Counted from the stretch's first letter, positions 12,295 through 24,004 are shown. The stretch: 64,000 nt of DNA from Eublepharis macularius (GCF_028583425.1 NC_072793.1:172647681-172711680), one strand, 5' to 3'. Numbers and translations are program-made. Notes: generated by a model not told the origin, from the sequence alone.

Positions 12295-12784
12295 CTGTTT
12301 ATTGAGGGGAGGGCGGAGAATTATGACCCTTCTGATGCACATAAATACAGCAATTCCAGGCCAGCTTGATTCTGTCCCTTCGGAAACACACAATAATAGG
12401 GATAGGCCAAGAATTGTTAATCTGACATTTGTAGTTCTGGTCCTACTCTCTATCAAGCTGAGGTGGAATTCTGAGAACTCAACAAATAGTAGAGAACCCA
12501 GCAGAGTTCCCTCCACAGCCACATCTCGGCCCAGATAAGGCAAGGCCCAGAATAGAAGAAAGCCCCTGGTTTAAACACCCCACCTCCTCCACACCAAGAA
12601 TCCTGTGATACCTTCTGATGCATTCTCATGTGGTCCAGGGCACAGAACTGCCAGAGAGGGGCTTCCTCTTCTTCCTCGCCCACTGCACACAGAGAAGCAG
12701 AATCTAGCTAAGAGGCCTGACTATGTCTTTCCACATCTATGACTTCCTTACAGTCCTCACAGCCTAGGAGAAAAGGACCCTCAC

Positions 12785-12862
12785 CCAGAGAGGCCACAGT
12801 CCCAAAATTTTCCTGCATGACTTCCTTGTACAGCCAGCTCGTCAAAGGACACTGAACCGGGG
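12785..12862 (-). pseudogene. Unit 3 KRAB-A exon, internally deleted
   Basis: The 5' part (GSVSFDEL) is joined directly to the 3' part (LYKEVMQENFGTVASLG) with the normal donor GTGAGG at 12,784. The middle of the box (HFSQGEW-type segment) is missing and the acceptor AG is lost. Order and orientation match unit 3 (start exon 13.7 kb, KRAB-B 12.2 kb). Confidence 0.75.
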
Positions 12863-12869
12863 AGGAAGA

Positions 12870-13678
12870 AAGCACCGTTACCAAGGATATTAAAGGAACT
12901 GTTTAGCAGCAGCTGCCGAGAGGGGTTCAGAGCCCTGGTGCTTCCTCCTGCCAGCCTCCCTTGGGGCCAGAGGGGCTGTCCTCAGTTGCATGGGCTTAGC
13001 AGCCTTGTGGGGAGGAGTCCAGAGATGTTCATACCGTAGGAGATCAAATTATTCAATTGGGGGGAATTAATTTATTGTAATGTTTTCATCCCTGACATGA
13101 TGTTGTCTGGATGTGTCCCTGCCACGCTGCCCGGATTTCGCACCCCCCCCCCCACAGCCTCCCTACCATGCTCAACCGGGGAGGGATGGCGGGAGACACT
13201 GTTGGAGGGTGACCATCCATCACTCGAGCTGAGGGAACACAGTGGCAACACAGAAATGTTGCAGCAGGCAGGCGCGCTTGGAGGAGGATTCTCTACGCCT
13301 GGGCTATGCCGCTGGAAACAGGCCTCTCGCCCACAGAGGCTGTGGAAGCTGGCCTCCATTCTACTGCACACAAGCTAGGAGGGGTTGGGTAGTCAGGTCG
13401 AGCTAGAGGCCCTGCGGGGGCAGGGCTACCATTGGGGGGGACCAGCACCACCTGGGAGGCCTCCTGCAGGTGGGGCCAATAGATTAAAGGGGATAGGGTG
13501 CTGGGCTGGGGAGGTGGAGACTTGCCCTGAATAGCAGGGTTTCCAGGGCAGGTCTGGAAACCCCTGTAGGGTGGCTGGGTGCCTGACTCCAGTCTCCAGA
13601 GGAACCCCCTCACAGAAGGAATCACTCCTGGCCTCCACTGCTTGTCCCTCCAATGACTCCCTCCCCCCACCCCAGTAC
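12870..13678. other. Intron of the unit 3 remnant
   Basis: 'agaggggctgtcctcagttg' and the following bases match 21,630-21,700 in gene A intron 2. No exon is seen. The ORFs here overlap on both strands and lack domains. Confidence 0.55.
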
Positions 13679-13763
13679 CTGAGCAGACAGCATGGAGAAT
13701 GTTTTCCCTTCCCCGCAGAGAGGAAATGGCAGAGAAGGCAGCACAGGCCTCTTTCCACTGCTG
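13679..13763 (-). pseudogene. Unit 3 start exon (MLSAQ)
   Basis: Homologue of the MQPA start exons. Minus-strand acceptor CTCCCAAG lies near 13,764, the ATG is at 13,693, the codons are ATG CTG TCT GCT CAG, and the donor GTACTG starts at 13,678. It is intact in itself, but downstream KRAB exons are broken and no finger exon follows. Confidence 0.6.
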
Positions 13764-14039
13764 CTTGGGAGGGAGAGAAAAGACAGAGGGCGGGAAATCC
13801 TGTCTTGCTAGACGTACACTCTTTGCACCAGTCTCTAGAGGGAACTTCTTTCTCGATTAGCTTTGAGGCCCAAGTCAAGAAACTAGATTCACTCTAGAAA
13901 GGCTCTGGAGAGTTTAGTCCAAAATCTCTCTCCCACCCATTCTTATGAGCCCCCTCCCACTTCGTTGCCCTGCATGGATGAGCCAGACTTGGCTCCTAAC
14001 ATTAAACATGACAGACAGGAATCTCTCTTCTGCCCAGCA

Positions 14040-14760
14040 GCTGGCACAGCTGAACCTGAAAAGATCCTGCGACTCTGGTTAATAATCTACAGGTGCCTGA
14101 AGGGAACCCCCTACCAAACCACAACCCCAGAAGAGTGACAAAGCACTCGGAAATTACAGGAGACTGAGCAGGACTTTTAAAGGAAGAAGAAGGTAGCAGG
14201 AGCCAGTTTTTCAAAGAGCAAAGGAAAGGACAGTGTTCGGAAGCCTGATATAGAAAGAGCCAAGGGGGGAGGCAGGAAAGACCTGCTGGGGCCCAGATGG
14301 AAAAAAAGTGGAGGGGGCAGGAGTGAGGGGGGTCTCCTCTTCTTCCACCTCTCCTGCCCACTCTTCCTGCTGCTTCCCAACTTTCATCTTCAATTCTTTC
14401 CCCGGTCCAACCTCCAAGTGCAAGTGTGTCCTCTCTCATCTCCGCCCCCACCCAATATCATATACTGTTTTTTAAAATCGAATTTCTTTGTCTCTGCACA
14501 CAGCCTGATTCAGGAGGGTGCGAATTAAGGCAGGGGCTCACCCTCTGCTTCCCCTTCTTTGGGTCCTGCAATTCAACCACCGCCCTCCTCCATATTTACC
14601 CCTCTAAAACCCCCCCTTTAATCTCTCCAAATATACTGAGAAGGACAGGAAATAGTTTTCCTACCTGACCCCTTCCAATCTGCTTCTCTAGGACTCCCGA
14701 CTCTCTCATTGCAATCCTTAGAGAGCATCTCTTAAATTAAAGGGACCAGAGGGACAGAAA
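14040..14760 (-). promoter_or_regulatory. Unit 3 first-exon/promoter region, diverged
   Basis: Matches the module at 23.5-24.0 kb in order: C-rich stretch, 'ctaaaacccccccttt', then 'ctctaggactcccgactctc' and 'agagagcatctc'. Read on the minus strand. No clear donor can be fixed. Confidence 0.45.
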
Positions 14761-14911
14761 GAGGCAGGAGAGAGAAGTAACCTGTTTGCAGCAAACATGG
14801 ATTATAAATGAAACAATAAATTCTGCCTCACTTCACATAGTTTTTTAAACACTTTTAAAATTTTGAAATCAATACGCTGCCTTGAGACTTGTTGTCACAG
14901 AAAAGCGTAAG

Positions 14912-15115
14912 GTTACCAGCTCCAAGTCGGGAAATTTCTGGAGCGTTTAGGGTGGAGCCTGGAGAGGACAGGGTATAGAGAGGGGAGTGACCTCCGCAGC
15001 GTATAATGCCATACATAGAGTTCACCATATGAAGTTTCTATTTTCTCCAGGGGAACTGATCTTTATTACCTGGAGATCGGTTGTAATTCCAGGAGATCTT
15101 CAGCCACCACCACCG
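14912..15115 (+). mobile_element. hAT-like palindromic element (GGTTGCCAGCTCCAGG family), partial
   Basis: 'taaggttaccagctccaagt', 'tataatgccatacatagagt', 'ttctccaggggaactgatct' and 'ggttgtaattccaggagatc' follow in the order of a family whose complete copy at 42,755-42,936 has an 8-bp target duplication. Here the right terminal repeat is missing. Confidence 0.6.
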
Positions 15116-15242
15116 CATGTCTAAAATGGAGGATGGCTGCTGAAGGTGTTTAATTGAATGACTATTTGGATGTGTATATGTGGAATTCTGATATAACGAC
15201 TGCCAGGGTGAAGAGATGAAACGGGCAGATTGCTGGCTTCCC

Positions 15243-15335
15243 GTTGCAGATGTTATCATTATAATCATCGTTGTTACAGTTGTTATCATTATCATCATCG
15301 ATGTTGTTTTTATTATCACCATCGTTATTGTACAA
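15243..15335. repeat. ATC/ATT trinucleotide tract
   Basis: Imperfect run of tatcattat/catcatcg/gttgtt triplets. It gives open frames of I/V/D/N repeats on both strands that are not genes. Confidence 0.8.
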
Positions 15336-15339
15336 GACC

Positions 15340-16240
15340 ATATACACTTATATTGTTCCAGAAAAATTATTTTGATCGATTGTTGTTGTAGACCCTTTCT
15401 AATCGCACCGTCAAGAAATACTTTTGGATTGAATGGTGGTTACTTCATAGACATTTTTGTCCATTTCAGGCACTAGCACTTTAAAACTTAACAGATATTC
15501 TGGTTGATTATTGGTTTGTTAAATGCCTTGCCTTATGATTATGTAACCTGACCATATGTATATATTCACTGTGTCTTTACTTTATACTATGAAATTATGT
15601 CTAATATTGTACTAAATTACATACTACTTGTTTGTTAGTTAGTATATCACGGCCTTTTGTGTTTCTTGCCTTTACTACCGGGAAGCTGGCAACGCGAGCA
15701 AGGCAGAATTTTGCTTTATTTTTTTATTTCCTTTTTCCAATTTTGAACCTAGTCCTCCCTTTCAAAAGAGGAAATTTAAAAAACAAGACCTGAAAAAAAT
15801 ACATGGTAGGATGTAACATCCTAAAAGATTCAATGGCATAAATTGGCTTTGTCTTAATAATTAAATTTACACAGAGAAACCCAGCAAGGACAGCAACCCC
15901 TTTTCACCATTCCCACCTCCTTCACTGGCTCTCAGCCTCCACCTTCAGCAGCACCCCCCAAGAGGGGGACAACATAGCCATGGGGGACGGGAGCCTGCCA
16001 AGGAGCATTAAACTGTAACACAATTAACCACAGCCCAAGGCAAGGCAGAGGTCTCGTTGTCTGGAAAGGGTTGCCATGGCAACCTAAAATGACAGCCCAG
16101 AAGGTCCTATACCAAATAGGACCTCACTGTTGCAGCAATTATGTTATGCAGACAGCCTCCACCTTAAGGCACTGTTGCATGGTGGCCAACCCTCAAGGAT
16201 ACCCTCTGAGATCCTCTGGTCTTCTAAGGTGAGAGGTACA
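15340..16240. other. Intergenic, duplicated flank
   Basis: Positions 15,690-16,100 match 10,080-10,510 (see the unit 2 flank). No gene, splice site or RNA gene is seen. Confidence 0.55.
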
Positions 16241-16244
16241 GCTA

Positions 16245-16900
16245 GGGTTGCCAGGTCCTCTTACCTCCTGGCAGGAGTGGAGGAGACCTGGCACTCACCT
16301 TAATCTTCCTCTTTTGATTCAGACCTCTTCTGACCCAAATTGGCCCAGTGTGAAGTATGGGAGCATGCCCAGGATGGTGTGATGATATCACTCCCAGGAG
16401 TGCCCCCCAGAAGCTTGTTTCCCTGTCTTTCCCACCCACCAGCCTGGAGAGTGGAGGGGGTACAGAAGACAGGAGGAGGGGATCTCTAGGGTTGCCAGGT
16501 CCCTATACCCTCCTGCCAGGAGTGGGGGACTTGGTACTTACCTCATGCCAGTGGTGAGGTCTTCCTGCACATGCACTCTGGTGCCTGCGTGATGATGTCA
16601 TGTCCAGAATGACATCATCACACTGACCACAAGAATGCTCCTGTGCTCCCTGGAGGCCTGATTTGGCCTGTTTGGGTCCCAAACTGGCCCCAAATGAAGC
16701 ACAGGAATTCTCCCACATCCCACGTGACAATGTCACTTTCGGAAGTGACATCACTGTGCCTGTTGGGAGTGTGCACATAGCACACATTCCTGAGACACCT
16801 GTCATGGCAGGCAACCTCCAGGAGCTCACCACCCCTCACCTCCCACTGGCAGGTTGGCAAACCTCTGGGAGTTTGCCCGCCACTGGTGGGCACCTGAGAA
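16245..16900. repeat. Two partial copies of a 'GGGTTGCCAGGTCC' repeat
   Basis: 'ctagggttgccaggtcc' occurs at about 16,243 and 16,486, each followed by 'cctgccaggagtgg'-type text and 'ggcact(c/t)acct'. The second copy continues through 'atgacatcatcacac' and 'ggaagtgacatcact', characteristic of a dispersed lizard repeat. No coding. Confidence 0.6.
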
Positions 16901-16914
16901 TCCTCAGGTCCTAC

Positions 16915-17000
16915 CCTACCACTAATTTTATTAGTCTTATAGGTGCTACTGGACTCCTGCTCTTTTCTGCTGCTACAGACAGACTAACAAGGCTACCCAT
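16915..17000 (+). repeat. Penelope-like terminal fragment (family 2)
   Basis: 'ttattagtcttataggtgct', then 'actggactcctgctcttttc' and 'agactaacaaggctac'. Same end as at 0.8 kb, truncated on its 5' side. Confidence 0.55.
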
Positions 17001-17004
17001 CTCA

Positions 17005-17590
17005 GTGGTCAAGTATATGCTTTCCATGCAGAAGATCTCTGACTCAGTCTCCACAGATCCTTTGATAGGAGGTGGCAGAAAAGACATTTCTCAATCTGGC
17101 AGAAGTTTTCCCCTCAAGAGCCACGGCCAGTAAGGGCAGACAAGGCAAAGATTGATGAACGGTTGTTCGAGTGGGCCAGGCTGAACCAGCGAAGAATACG
17201 GATTCCGTAATTTACCTGAAAGTAATGACCCACTTGTTACTGAAACAGCAGCACACAAAAGTTAATAAAATGGAACTCTCCATGGTCAAAACAAAGACAG
17301 TGGGGAGAAGAGCAAAACACACAGTCAATTAATTCATAAGCCCAATACCAATACTGAAAAACAACATGCCCTCAAGCCTTTCACCCATCCAATCCATCTC
17401 TTCTCAAACCTATCTAGTTAAAAGCCAGGTCCCTCAGTGCCAGGCAACATGTAATGGTCTCCTCATGTCTTCTATAAGGATGCTGCCACCAATTCAAAGT
17501 GGGGATAAGACCATCTCAGTGCTTGATGAGATATTGGGGAGGGGGGAACAAGAGCTCTTCAGCCCATCATTCTGTGGGCCTGATCAGGAG
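17005..17590. other. Gene A 3' flank
   Basis: Downstream of the gene A stop codon (read leftward). I see no convincing minus-strand AATAAA close to the stop, so the 3' end of the transcript is not placed. 17,005-17,080 has weak similarity to a tRNA-SINE body. Confidence 0.4.
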
Positions 17591-17593
17591 ATT

Positions 17594-18996
17594 CTATGGT
17601 TTCTCCCTTGTGTGAATTTTTTGATGAGAACTAAGGTTTCCACTGTTAAAAAAGCTTTTCCCACACTCCAAGCATGTATATGGTTTCTCCCTTTTGTGAA
17701 TTCTTTGATGGGAAATAAGGCTACTTCTGTAACAGAAGGTTTTTCCACACTCCAAACATTTATATGGTTTCTCTCCTGTATGAATTCTTTGATGGGCAGT
17801 AAGGCTTCCACTCTCACTGAAACTCTTTCCACAATCCAGGCATATGTATGGTTTTTCCCCTGTGTGGATCCTTTGATGGGAATTAAGGTTTCCACTAACA
17901 CTGAAGCTTTTTCCACATACAAAGCATTGATATGGTTTCTCTCCTGTGTGAATTCTTCGATGAGAAGTAAGTTGATTACTCTGCCTAAAGCTTTTTCCAC
18001 ACTCCAGGCATATATATGGCTTCTCCCCTGTGTGAAGTCTTTGATGGACAGTAAGGCTTCCACTCTCACTGAAGCTTTTCCCACATTTCCGACATGTATA
18101 GTTCTTCTCCCCTGTGTGAATTCTTTGATGAACAGCAAGTTTTCTACTCTCACTGAAGCTTTTTCCACACTCCAGGCATTTACATGGCTTCTCCTCTGTG
18201 TGAGTTCTTTGGTGGACATTAAGATTTCCACCCTTATTGAAGCTTTTCCCACATACCCGGCATATATATGGTCTCTCTCCTGTGTGAATTCTTTGGTGGG
18301 AAGTAAGGCTTCCACTCACAGTGAAGCCTTTCCCACACTCCAAACATTTATAAGGTTTCAACCCTGTGTGAATTCTTTGATGGGAAGTAAGGCTTCCTCT
18401 CACAGTGAAGCTCTTTCCACACACAAGACATTTATATGGTTTCTCCCCTGTATGAATTCTTTGATGAGAAGTAAGGCTTCCACTCACAGTGAAGCTTTTG
18501 CCACACTCCAGACATTTATAAGGTTTCAACCCTATGTGTGTTCTTTGATGACGAGTAAGGCTTCCACTCTCACTGAAGCTCCTTCCACATTCAAGGCATT
18601 TATATGGTTTCTCTCCTGTGTGAATTCTTTGATGGGAAGTAAAGCATCCACTCCGATTGAAGCTTTGCCCACACTCCAAGCATTGATATTTTTTCTTCCT
18701 TCTTCGATGTGAATTTAATATATCCTTCTGCTCTGAGTTTTCAGGAGAATATTCCTTCCTTGCGACACACTTATTCCTTGTGTCTTCTTTGTACAGTTTT
18801 GGAATTAGTGGACTTTCATGAGAGTCAATGCACTTTAAAGGACCAGAATTCCTCCTCTCTTTAGATGAACATTTCCCCTCTTCTTTCCTCAGGGTATCAC
18901 AATATTCAACAGAGTTGTTCAGATCTAAATATGTATGTTTTGTCTCCATCACTTGATGCTCTGTCTTTTTATTCATTGACTCCCGCACACCTCCAA
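17594..18996 (-). CDS. Gene A finger exon: KRAB C2H2 zinc-finger protein, 13 fingers
   Basis: Last exon of a predicted 543-aa nuclear DNA-binding repressor. The acceptor TTTCAG lies at 18,997-18,998. The exon supplies two bases of a split codon, matching the KRAB-B exon end at 20,308. Residues about 77-179 are a spacer ([19 protein letters not shown]). Residues 180-543 are 13 uninterrupted C2H2 fingers (CX2CX12HX3H, TGEKPY-type linkers), all with intact Cys/His ligands. Predicted contact residues (-1, 2, 3, 6) run RGCS, EGSR, VGSS, VGSS, VGSS, KGNV, ERKV, EGSV, QNQS, VGNS, EGSA, YSSS, NGNS. Fingers 3-5 share contacts, a sign of recent internal duplication. The stop falls right after a linker KP, where a Tyr codon is usual. 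Full model: 21,946-21,960, 21,272-21,398, 20,308-20,394 and this exon; total 1,632 bp, in frame. The spacer's relative is unit 1. Targets are unknown. Confidence 0.93.
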
Positions 18997-18999
18997 CTG

Positions 19000-20300
19000 A
19001 AAGAAGGAGAAACTTGGTATGAACATGGTGAGGGAAAAAACCCAGATATTGAATATTAGGCAGTGAAGTGTTGTAGAGACTGCAAATGTGTGGTGTCTCA
19101 ACACCCTTTCAAAAGTTTTTTGGGGGGGGGAGGAGAATCTGGTCCTGCAACATACTAGCTGGTATTGACCAATCTGCCATTTGTAACAAACAGAAAATAG
19201 CATTTCATGGATATACTTGCTGGAACAGAGAGCCATCTCTGACCCAACTGTAAGTGTGAAGAGTGGACCCAAATGTAGCCACAGGCCAGTGACTTTGTCC
19301 TCAAACAGTGATGCAGGACACTGATTTTATTACTATTACGATTACAATTGCTTATCTTCCTGGCTGAAGGCTGAAGAGTCTGGGATCATTCAGTATAGAA
19401 AAAAGAAGGCTAAAGGGGGGCATAACAGAGGTATAATAATAGAGAGCGGCTTTAGCACAGTGATTAAGTAGTTTAACTGCGAATCAGCCCTCAACAAATA
19501 TATGGGAGAAAAGCAGGAATGGGAAAAACTATTAATAGTCCAAACATCAAAAAGAGAAGCCAAGCTTGGAAGTGACCGTTCATGCTCTATTTGCCTTGAG
19601 TTACTCCACCAGTGGAAGAGCGGCAACTGTCCATGACCCCTGAAGGGAGAAGCACTTTGGCTGCAGTCTGTGCTTCTTTCAAGACCAGTCTGGTCTGGCT
19701 ACCTGTTGCTTCACCAGGACTGGTAAAATCACTCTGTCTTTCCCTTTCCCTCTGCCTGCATCTCTGCTGTGCAGTCCCCCATACCATGGAAATCACTTTA
19801 GTTCATTGTTTGGGACACTAAATCAGGTTCCTGACTGGCTGTGACAGAAAACACAGTATTAGCCATTAACTGGAAGAGATGGATCCTGGCTAGTGGGGAA
19901 AAAAGGATTTCCTCGGCAAGATACTGGAGCGTTTTTGACACTGGGGGTGAGAGGAGATAAAATGTGTCCATAGGAGAACTGTCTCTCCCCCACCCCCCCA
20001 TACCTTTGTGGTAAAAGCACATGCTTTCTCAATGAAAGATTCCACGTTCAATCCCCAGCAATTCCATTTTAAAGAATGTCAGAGGAAACAGGGCTGGGAA
20101 ACAGCCTTGCCAGTGACTGCCTGCCATTCAGAGACAGGAAGACAGCTAGATTTGGAGAAAGGGATCTGACTTGGGAGAAATATGTTGACTGTTGTCAGAG
20201 ATTCAAGATCTACAGGCACAATTTCAGTATTCACAACTCCTCCAAGCTCTTCGAAGGAAAAGCAACTACGAGGATAAACAAATCCCATCACAGATCAGAG
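19000..20300 (-). other. Gene A intron between KRAB-B and finger exons
   Basis: About 1.3 kb with no exon seen. 19,998-20,150 holds a tRNA-derived SINE on the plus strand. The stretch 20,090-20,300 is paralogous to unit 3 at 11.95-12.2 kb. Confidence 0.6.
19990..20150 (+). repeat. tRNA-derived SINE, degraded
   Basis: 'tttgtggtaaaagcacatgc' followed by 'cacgttcaatccccagcaat' gives a box-B-like GTTCAATCC. The body then runs into 'gactgcctgccattcagaga'. Same family as the minus-strand copy at 37.2 kb. Confidence 0.55.
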
Positions 20301-20307
20301 CAGCTAC

Positions 20308-20394
20308 CTGAAACTCCATCCTCTTCATCAGAGCCTAGATGAAACAGCTCTTCTTCCAGCCAAGATATGAGGTCAGGTTTGACAATCACAGGGC
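20308..20394 (-). CDS. Gene A KRAB-B exon
   Basis: 87 bp, the same length as in genes B and C. Acceptor TATACAG (minus), donor GTAGCT. Reads GPVIVKPDLISWLEEE, then LFHLGSDEEDGVS. The KPDLISWLE core is typical of the KRAB-B box, which in the family strengthens corepressor binding. It begins with two bases of a split codon and ends with one, compatible with both neighbours. Confidence 0.85.
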
Positions 20395-21271
20395 CTGTAT
20401 ATCAAGGAAAACAAAAAGAATTATCACCCTTCTGAATGCACATAAATCCAGCAATCGCAATCCAGCAGGCTCTATTCCTCCAGAAATATACAACTGCAGA
20501 AATCAATTTATTTCTTCTTTGCCTCTTAGCAGGGGGAGGTGAAATTGACAGAGCCTTTGGGAGGCAAAATGGAAATTAACAAACCCTCTGGGCAGGGATC
20601 TCCCTGGCTCTGTAGAGAGGGGAAATTGACAAAGCCTTCCAATCTCCTTTAAAACTCAGCTTCCCAGCTAACATTGAGACTCCCTTCACATGCTGCTCCT
20701 AGTTTAATTTGTCTCTTGTAGCTTGGCTCATCAATACCAAAAAAACGTTGCAGTTGTAAATATTGAAATTCAGCAAAAGTTGACAAGTCATATCAAAATC
20801 TCAGCTAAAAAAATGTCAAAAACTCATCATTTAAGCCTATCAATTGATCCAGCAAAAAACAAACAAACACTTTCTGTCCCAGCATTCCTTAAAAAAGAAT
20901 TCTTCCAATTTTTTAAAATAACTAACAAAGGGGCAGAGAAGCCAGCAGAGTTTGCTCCACAGCTACATCTCAGCCCAAATAAGGCAAGGCCCAGGTTGGA
21001 GGGAAGACCTTGCTTAGAACATCCAACCTTCTCCAGACCAAGGTATCACACCTCTTCTGATGTCCTCTCACGTGATCCAATGACTGCTAGGCAGGGCCTT
21101 CTCCCCTCCCCAAGAAGACTCCAGAACCACATCAGAGGAGGAATAATAGAGGGATCTGCCTTTGGGCCTAGGACAGACAGCTTGAATACATCCTTCCTTC
21201 CTCCTTAAGGACTTCTTCACATTCCTTCTTCACATCATAAAGGAAACATCCCAGGAGAAAAGGATCCTCAC

Positions 21272-21398
21272 CCAGAGAGGCCAGGTGGCCAAAATTCTCC
21301 AGCATGACTTCCTTGTAGAGAGCCCTCTGGGCTGGGCGCAGCAGGGTCCACTCCCCCTGGGAGAAATGCACAGCCACCTCTTCAAAGGACACCCCACC
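21272..21398 (-). CDS. Gene A KRAB-A exon
   Basis: Standard 127-bp KRAB-A exon with acceptor TTCCAG and donor GTGAGG. Reads [17 protein letters not shown], then [14 protein letters not shown] and [12 protein letters not shown]. It keeps EEV near the start and MLE in the second half, the positions that in mammalian family members matter for TRIM28/KAP1 binding. Phase 0 in, phase 1 out. Confidence 0.92.
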
Positions 21399-21399
21399 C

Positions 21400-21945
21400 T
21401 GGAAGGAGAAGGCGGAGGATGCATTTATGTATTCATTCATTCATTCGATTTATATTCCGCCCTTCCCACACCAGCAGGCTCAGGGCAGATTACATCACAA
21501 GAAAGCTGGTCCATTGGGGAAAAATAGTAAATTAATACCGGAAGACTAGTACAAAGAGTGGGGAGAAGAGACCTGTGGGGACATTTGACTTCCCCTTTCT
21601 CAAACTTCCTTGGGGGCATTGTGGGTGCAGAGGGGCTGTCCTCATTGGTAGAGGGCTAGCAGCCTTATGGGGAAGAGGCCAGTGATATCCATATGGTAAA
21701 GGACCAAATCCTTTTCTGTGAGAAAGTCATTGTTTAGTATTGTTTCAGAGTCCCAGCCTGGTCTCTTCTGCACACACCATCCTAGGGAGGGGTGACTATA
21801 TTCTTGCCTCCCCAGTGGGCAGCCTCAGCACCATGCAGCACCAGAGCCAAGGGCAAGGAGGCCAGCCCTCTGGGCTTTGCAACAGACAAAGAAGTATCTC
21901 TGCCATCCGTGGCACATCTCCCCAGTGACCACCCGCCCCTCATAC
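21400..21945 (-). other. Gene A intron between start and KRAB-A exons
   Basis: About 550 bp. Includes an L2-type LINE tail on the minus strand at 21,430-21,500 (tttatattccgcccttccca) and sequence shared with unit 3 at 12.9-13.0 kb. No exon is seen. Confidence 0.55.
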
Positions 21946-22031
21946 CTGAGCTGGCTGCATGGCAGCTCTTTTGACTTCACCACACAGAGGAGATGGCAGA
22001 GAAGGCATCAAGGATCTCTTTTCGCTGCTTT
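21946..22031 (-). CDS. Gene A start exon (MQPAQ)
   Basis: Acceptor CACCCTCCCAG ends just above 22,031. The ATG at 21,960 is followed by CAG CCA GCT CAG and the donor GTATGAGG (21,945 downward). Fifteen coding bases, phase 0. I chose this start because four other units keep an ATG and a donor at the same place and the phase fits KRAB-A. Upstream 71 bases are 5' UTR. Confidence 0.8.
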
Positions 22032-22913
22032 CTGGGAGGGTGGGAAAGAAAGAGAACTTTTTGTGTTACACACACAATTTCTGTGCCAGTCCCTTGACTG
22101 GATTTGCATCTGGGCACAATTCAAGATCATGGAGCTTATCTAGGAAGGCTCCAGAGTGTCCCCCCCCCCATCTCTCTCCCCTCAGCCAGCCATTCTGTAA
22201 GGGTAGCCCCACCTTCCCTATTCATCCATCCCCCTCCCCTGCCGGCCATGCTTCCTTCCAAACTTGGCCAGTCCATTCCAGGCAACGAGTCTCTGACCCG
22301 GGCTGTAGCCAAATCCATCCCTGCCTCCTTCCTTTAGAGGGAAGCCAAGAACACTCCACAGATCTAGGAGAAAGTGCTGGGCATGAGGTGGCAGAGCTCT
22401 GAAGCGACAGGAGGGATTGCCGGCTAGGAAATAAAATTTCCACATACAGAGAAAGCTCTGCAGGGGAAAAGTTTCAGCCTTCTCTGTCTCTGCTTAGCAT
22501 GATGCTTTTCTGTGGCAGGGAGGTTTGAGCGAAGGGAAGCATTCCGAAACACGTTCACCTGCAATTTCAAGGTCTTTCAGCCCACCTGCAGGGAGAAGGT
22601 GCCTTCAATAAAGCAGCAAATCCCCTCAGTTCTCTGCCTCCTCATTTGCCTGCATGTACAAACCAGGCCCAAGACCCAGATTTACACGCAGGCCAGACAG
22701 AGATCCTGTTGCTTCACTTCCGTTCTGCTTCACTAACCCTGAAGATATCCTACAACTCTGATTGATAATCTCTGGGAGCGTAGAGCCCCCCCACCTTCCT
22801 GTCCACACATGCCCAAAGGAGTATTTTATTCATAAGCCTCCATCTTTGCTGAGATTCACGGTAGGATACAAAATTCAGTCATTCCATAGCAGTACTAAAT
22901 GACATATAATAAA

Positions 22914-23186
22914 TGGCTGTTGTGGGTTTTCCGGGCTGTATTGCCGTGGTCTTGGCATTGTAGTTCCTGACGTTTCACCAGCAGCTGTGGCTGGCATCTT
23001 CAGAGGTGTAGCACCAAAAGACAAAGTGACACTGAGAGATCTCTGTCTTTTGGTGCTACACCTCTGAAGATGCCAGCCACAGCTGCTGGCGAAATGTCAG
23101 GAACTACAATGCCAAGACCATGGCAATAAAGCCCGGAAAACCCACAACAACCATCGTTCTCTGGCCGTGAAAGCCTTCAACAATAC
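22914..23186. mobile_element. Inverted pair of Penelope-like ends (family 1) in gene A intron 1
   Basis: Two copies of the family-1 end face tail to tail (left copy minus, right copy plus), meeting near 23,040. The 273-bp palindrome is flanked by a perfect 13-bp duplication, gacatataataaa (22,901-22,913 and 23,187-23,199), so it entered as one unit. Each arm has a hammerhead-like motif: left about 22,966-23,000 (minus) with GAAACGTC kept, right about 23,064-23,100 (plus) with GAAA kept but CGTC changed to TGTC. Confidence 0.8.
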
Positions 23187-23779
23187 GACATATAATAAAC
23201 ATTGTAAAAAGGTGGCTTTGCTAAGTTAGAAAACAATAAACTCAGTATAAGACATAACACACAGGAAATCTGAAACAGTAAAGAGTCTTTTCTCTTCATA
23301 GAAGCTCCCTCCTGAACCAGTTAAAACTGCTCACATTCAAAAGCAGCCCAAATTTTACAGGAGAAGGACGAGAATTTCAAAACAGAAAAGGGAGAATAGG
23401 AAATGGGTGGGGGAACCCTCTAACCCACCTGCATCAGTTTTCCAAAGAGAAAGGACATGATGTGGTTGGGGAGCCCGACGTGGAAGGAAGAAAAGGCCTG
23501 CTGTGTTGGGCCACTTTGGAAACATACAGAGGGAACAGAAGGAGGGAGCACTTCTCTATGCCCCCCCATTGACTTATTGCTCTCCCCCCCCCCCCGATCC
23601 TAAAGGCAGAGGAAATTTTTGTTGGCTTTGCACAAAGGGGCTCTTCCAGGGGCAGGAGGGAGAGGAGCAAGATGGGAACAGCAGAGCTTTCTCTCATCCC
23701 TCTTTTCTCCCTATTGTGGGGTTGCATTGCAACCCGCCCGCCCCCAATATCTCCCCCTCCAAAGCCCCTCTTTGCTCAC

Positions 23780-24000
23780 CAGATCCCTCCAGACATTCAA
23801 GAAGCAGCCCAGAGGACTGCAAGGGCTGGGGGAAGACAGGAAACTGATATTTCCAGGTGCCTCTTGATTGGGCCTCTCTAGGACTTTGGACTATCCCTCC
23901 CGTTAACCCTTGGTGGAGCTTCTCTCCCATTAAAGGCACCCGGGAGAGAGAATGCAAAGGGAGCCTCCAGGAAAAGGCAGGCGAGAAAAAGCCACTTAGC
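23780..24000 (-). promoter_or_regulatory. Gene A putative first exon and promoter
   Basis: Minus-strand donor GGGATCTG|GTGAGC at 23,780, preceded (to the right) by a stretch shared with genes B and C: 'ctctaggactttggactat', 'cccgttaacccttggtggag' and 'ttaaaggcacccgggagag'. The same conserved layout and donor in B (40,511) and C (61,870) support a noncoding first exon. No TATA box is seen; the start site is not fixed. Confidence 0.6.
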
Positions 24001-24004
24001 ATCA

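Noticed and set aside
15162-15476. Small Ile/Val- and Asp/Asn-rich proteins
   Set aside because: They are translations of an ATC/ATT trinucleotide tract.
17366-18712. 448-codon plus-strand ORF opposite the gene A fingers, and similar ones opposite genes B and C
   Set aside because: Its repeated pattern ([18 protein letters not shown]) is the reverse complement of the 84-bp finger unit. The conserved linker codons simply lack stops on the other strand.
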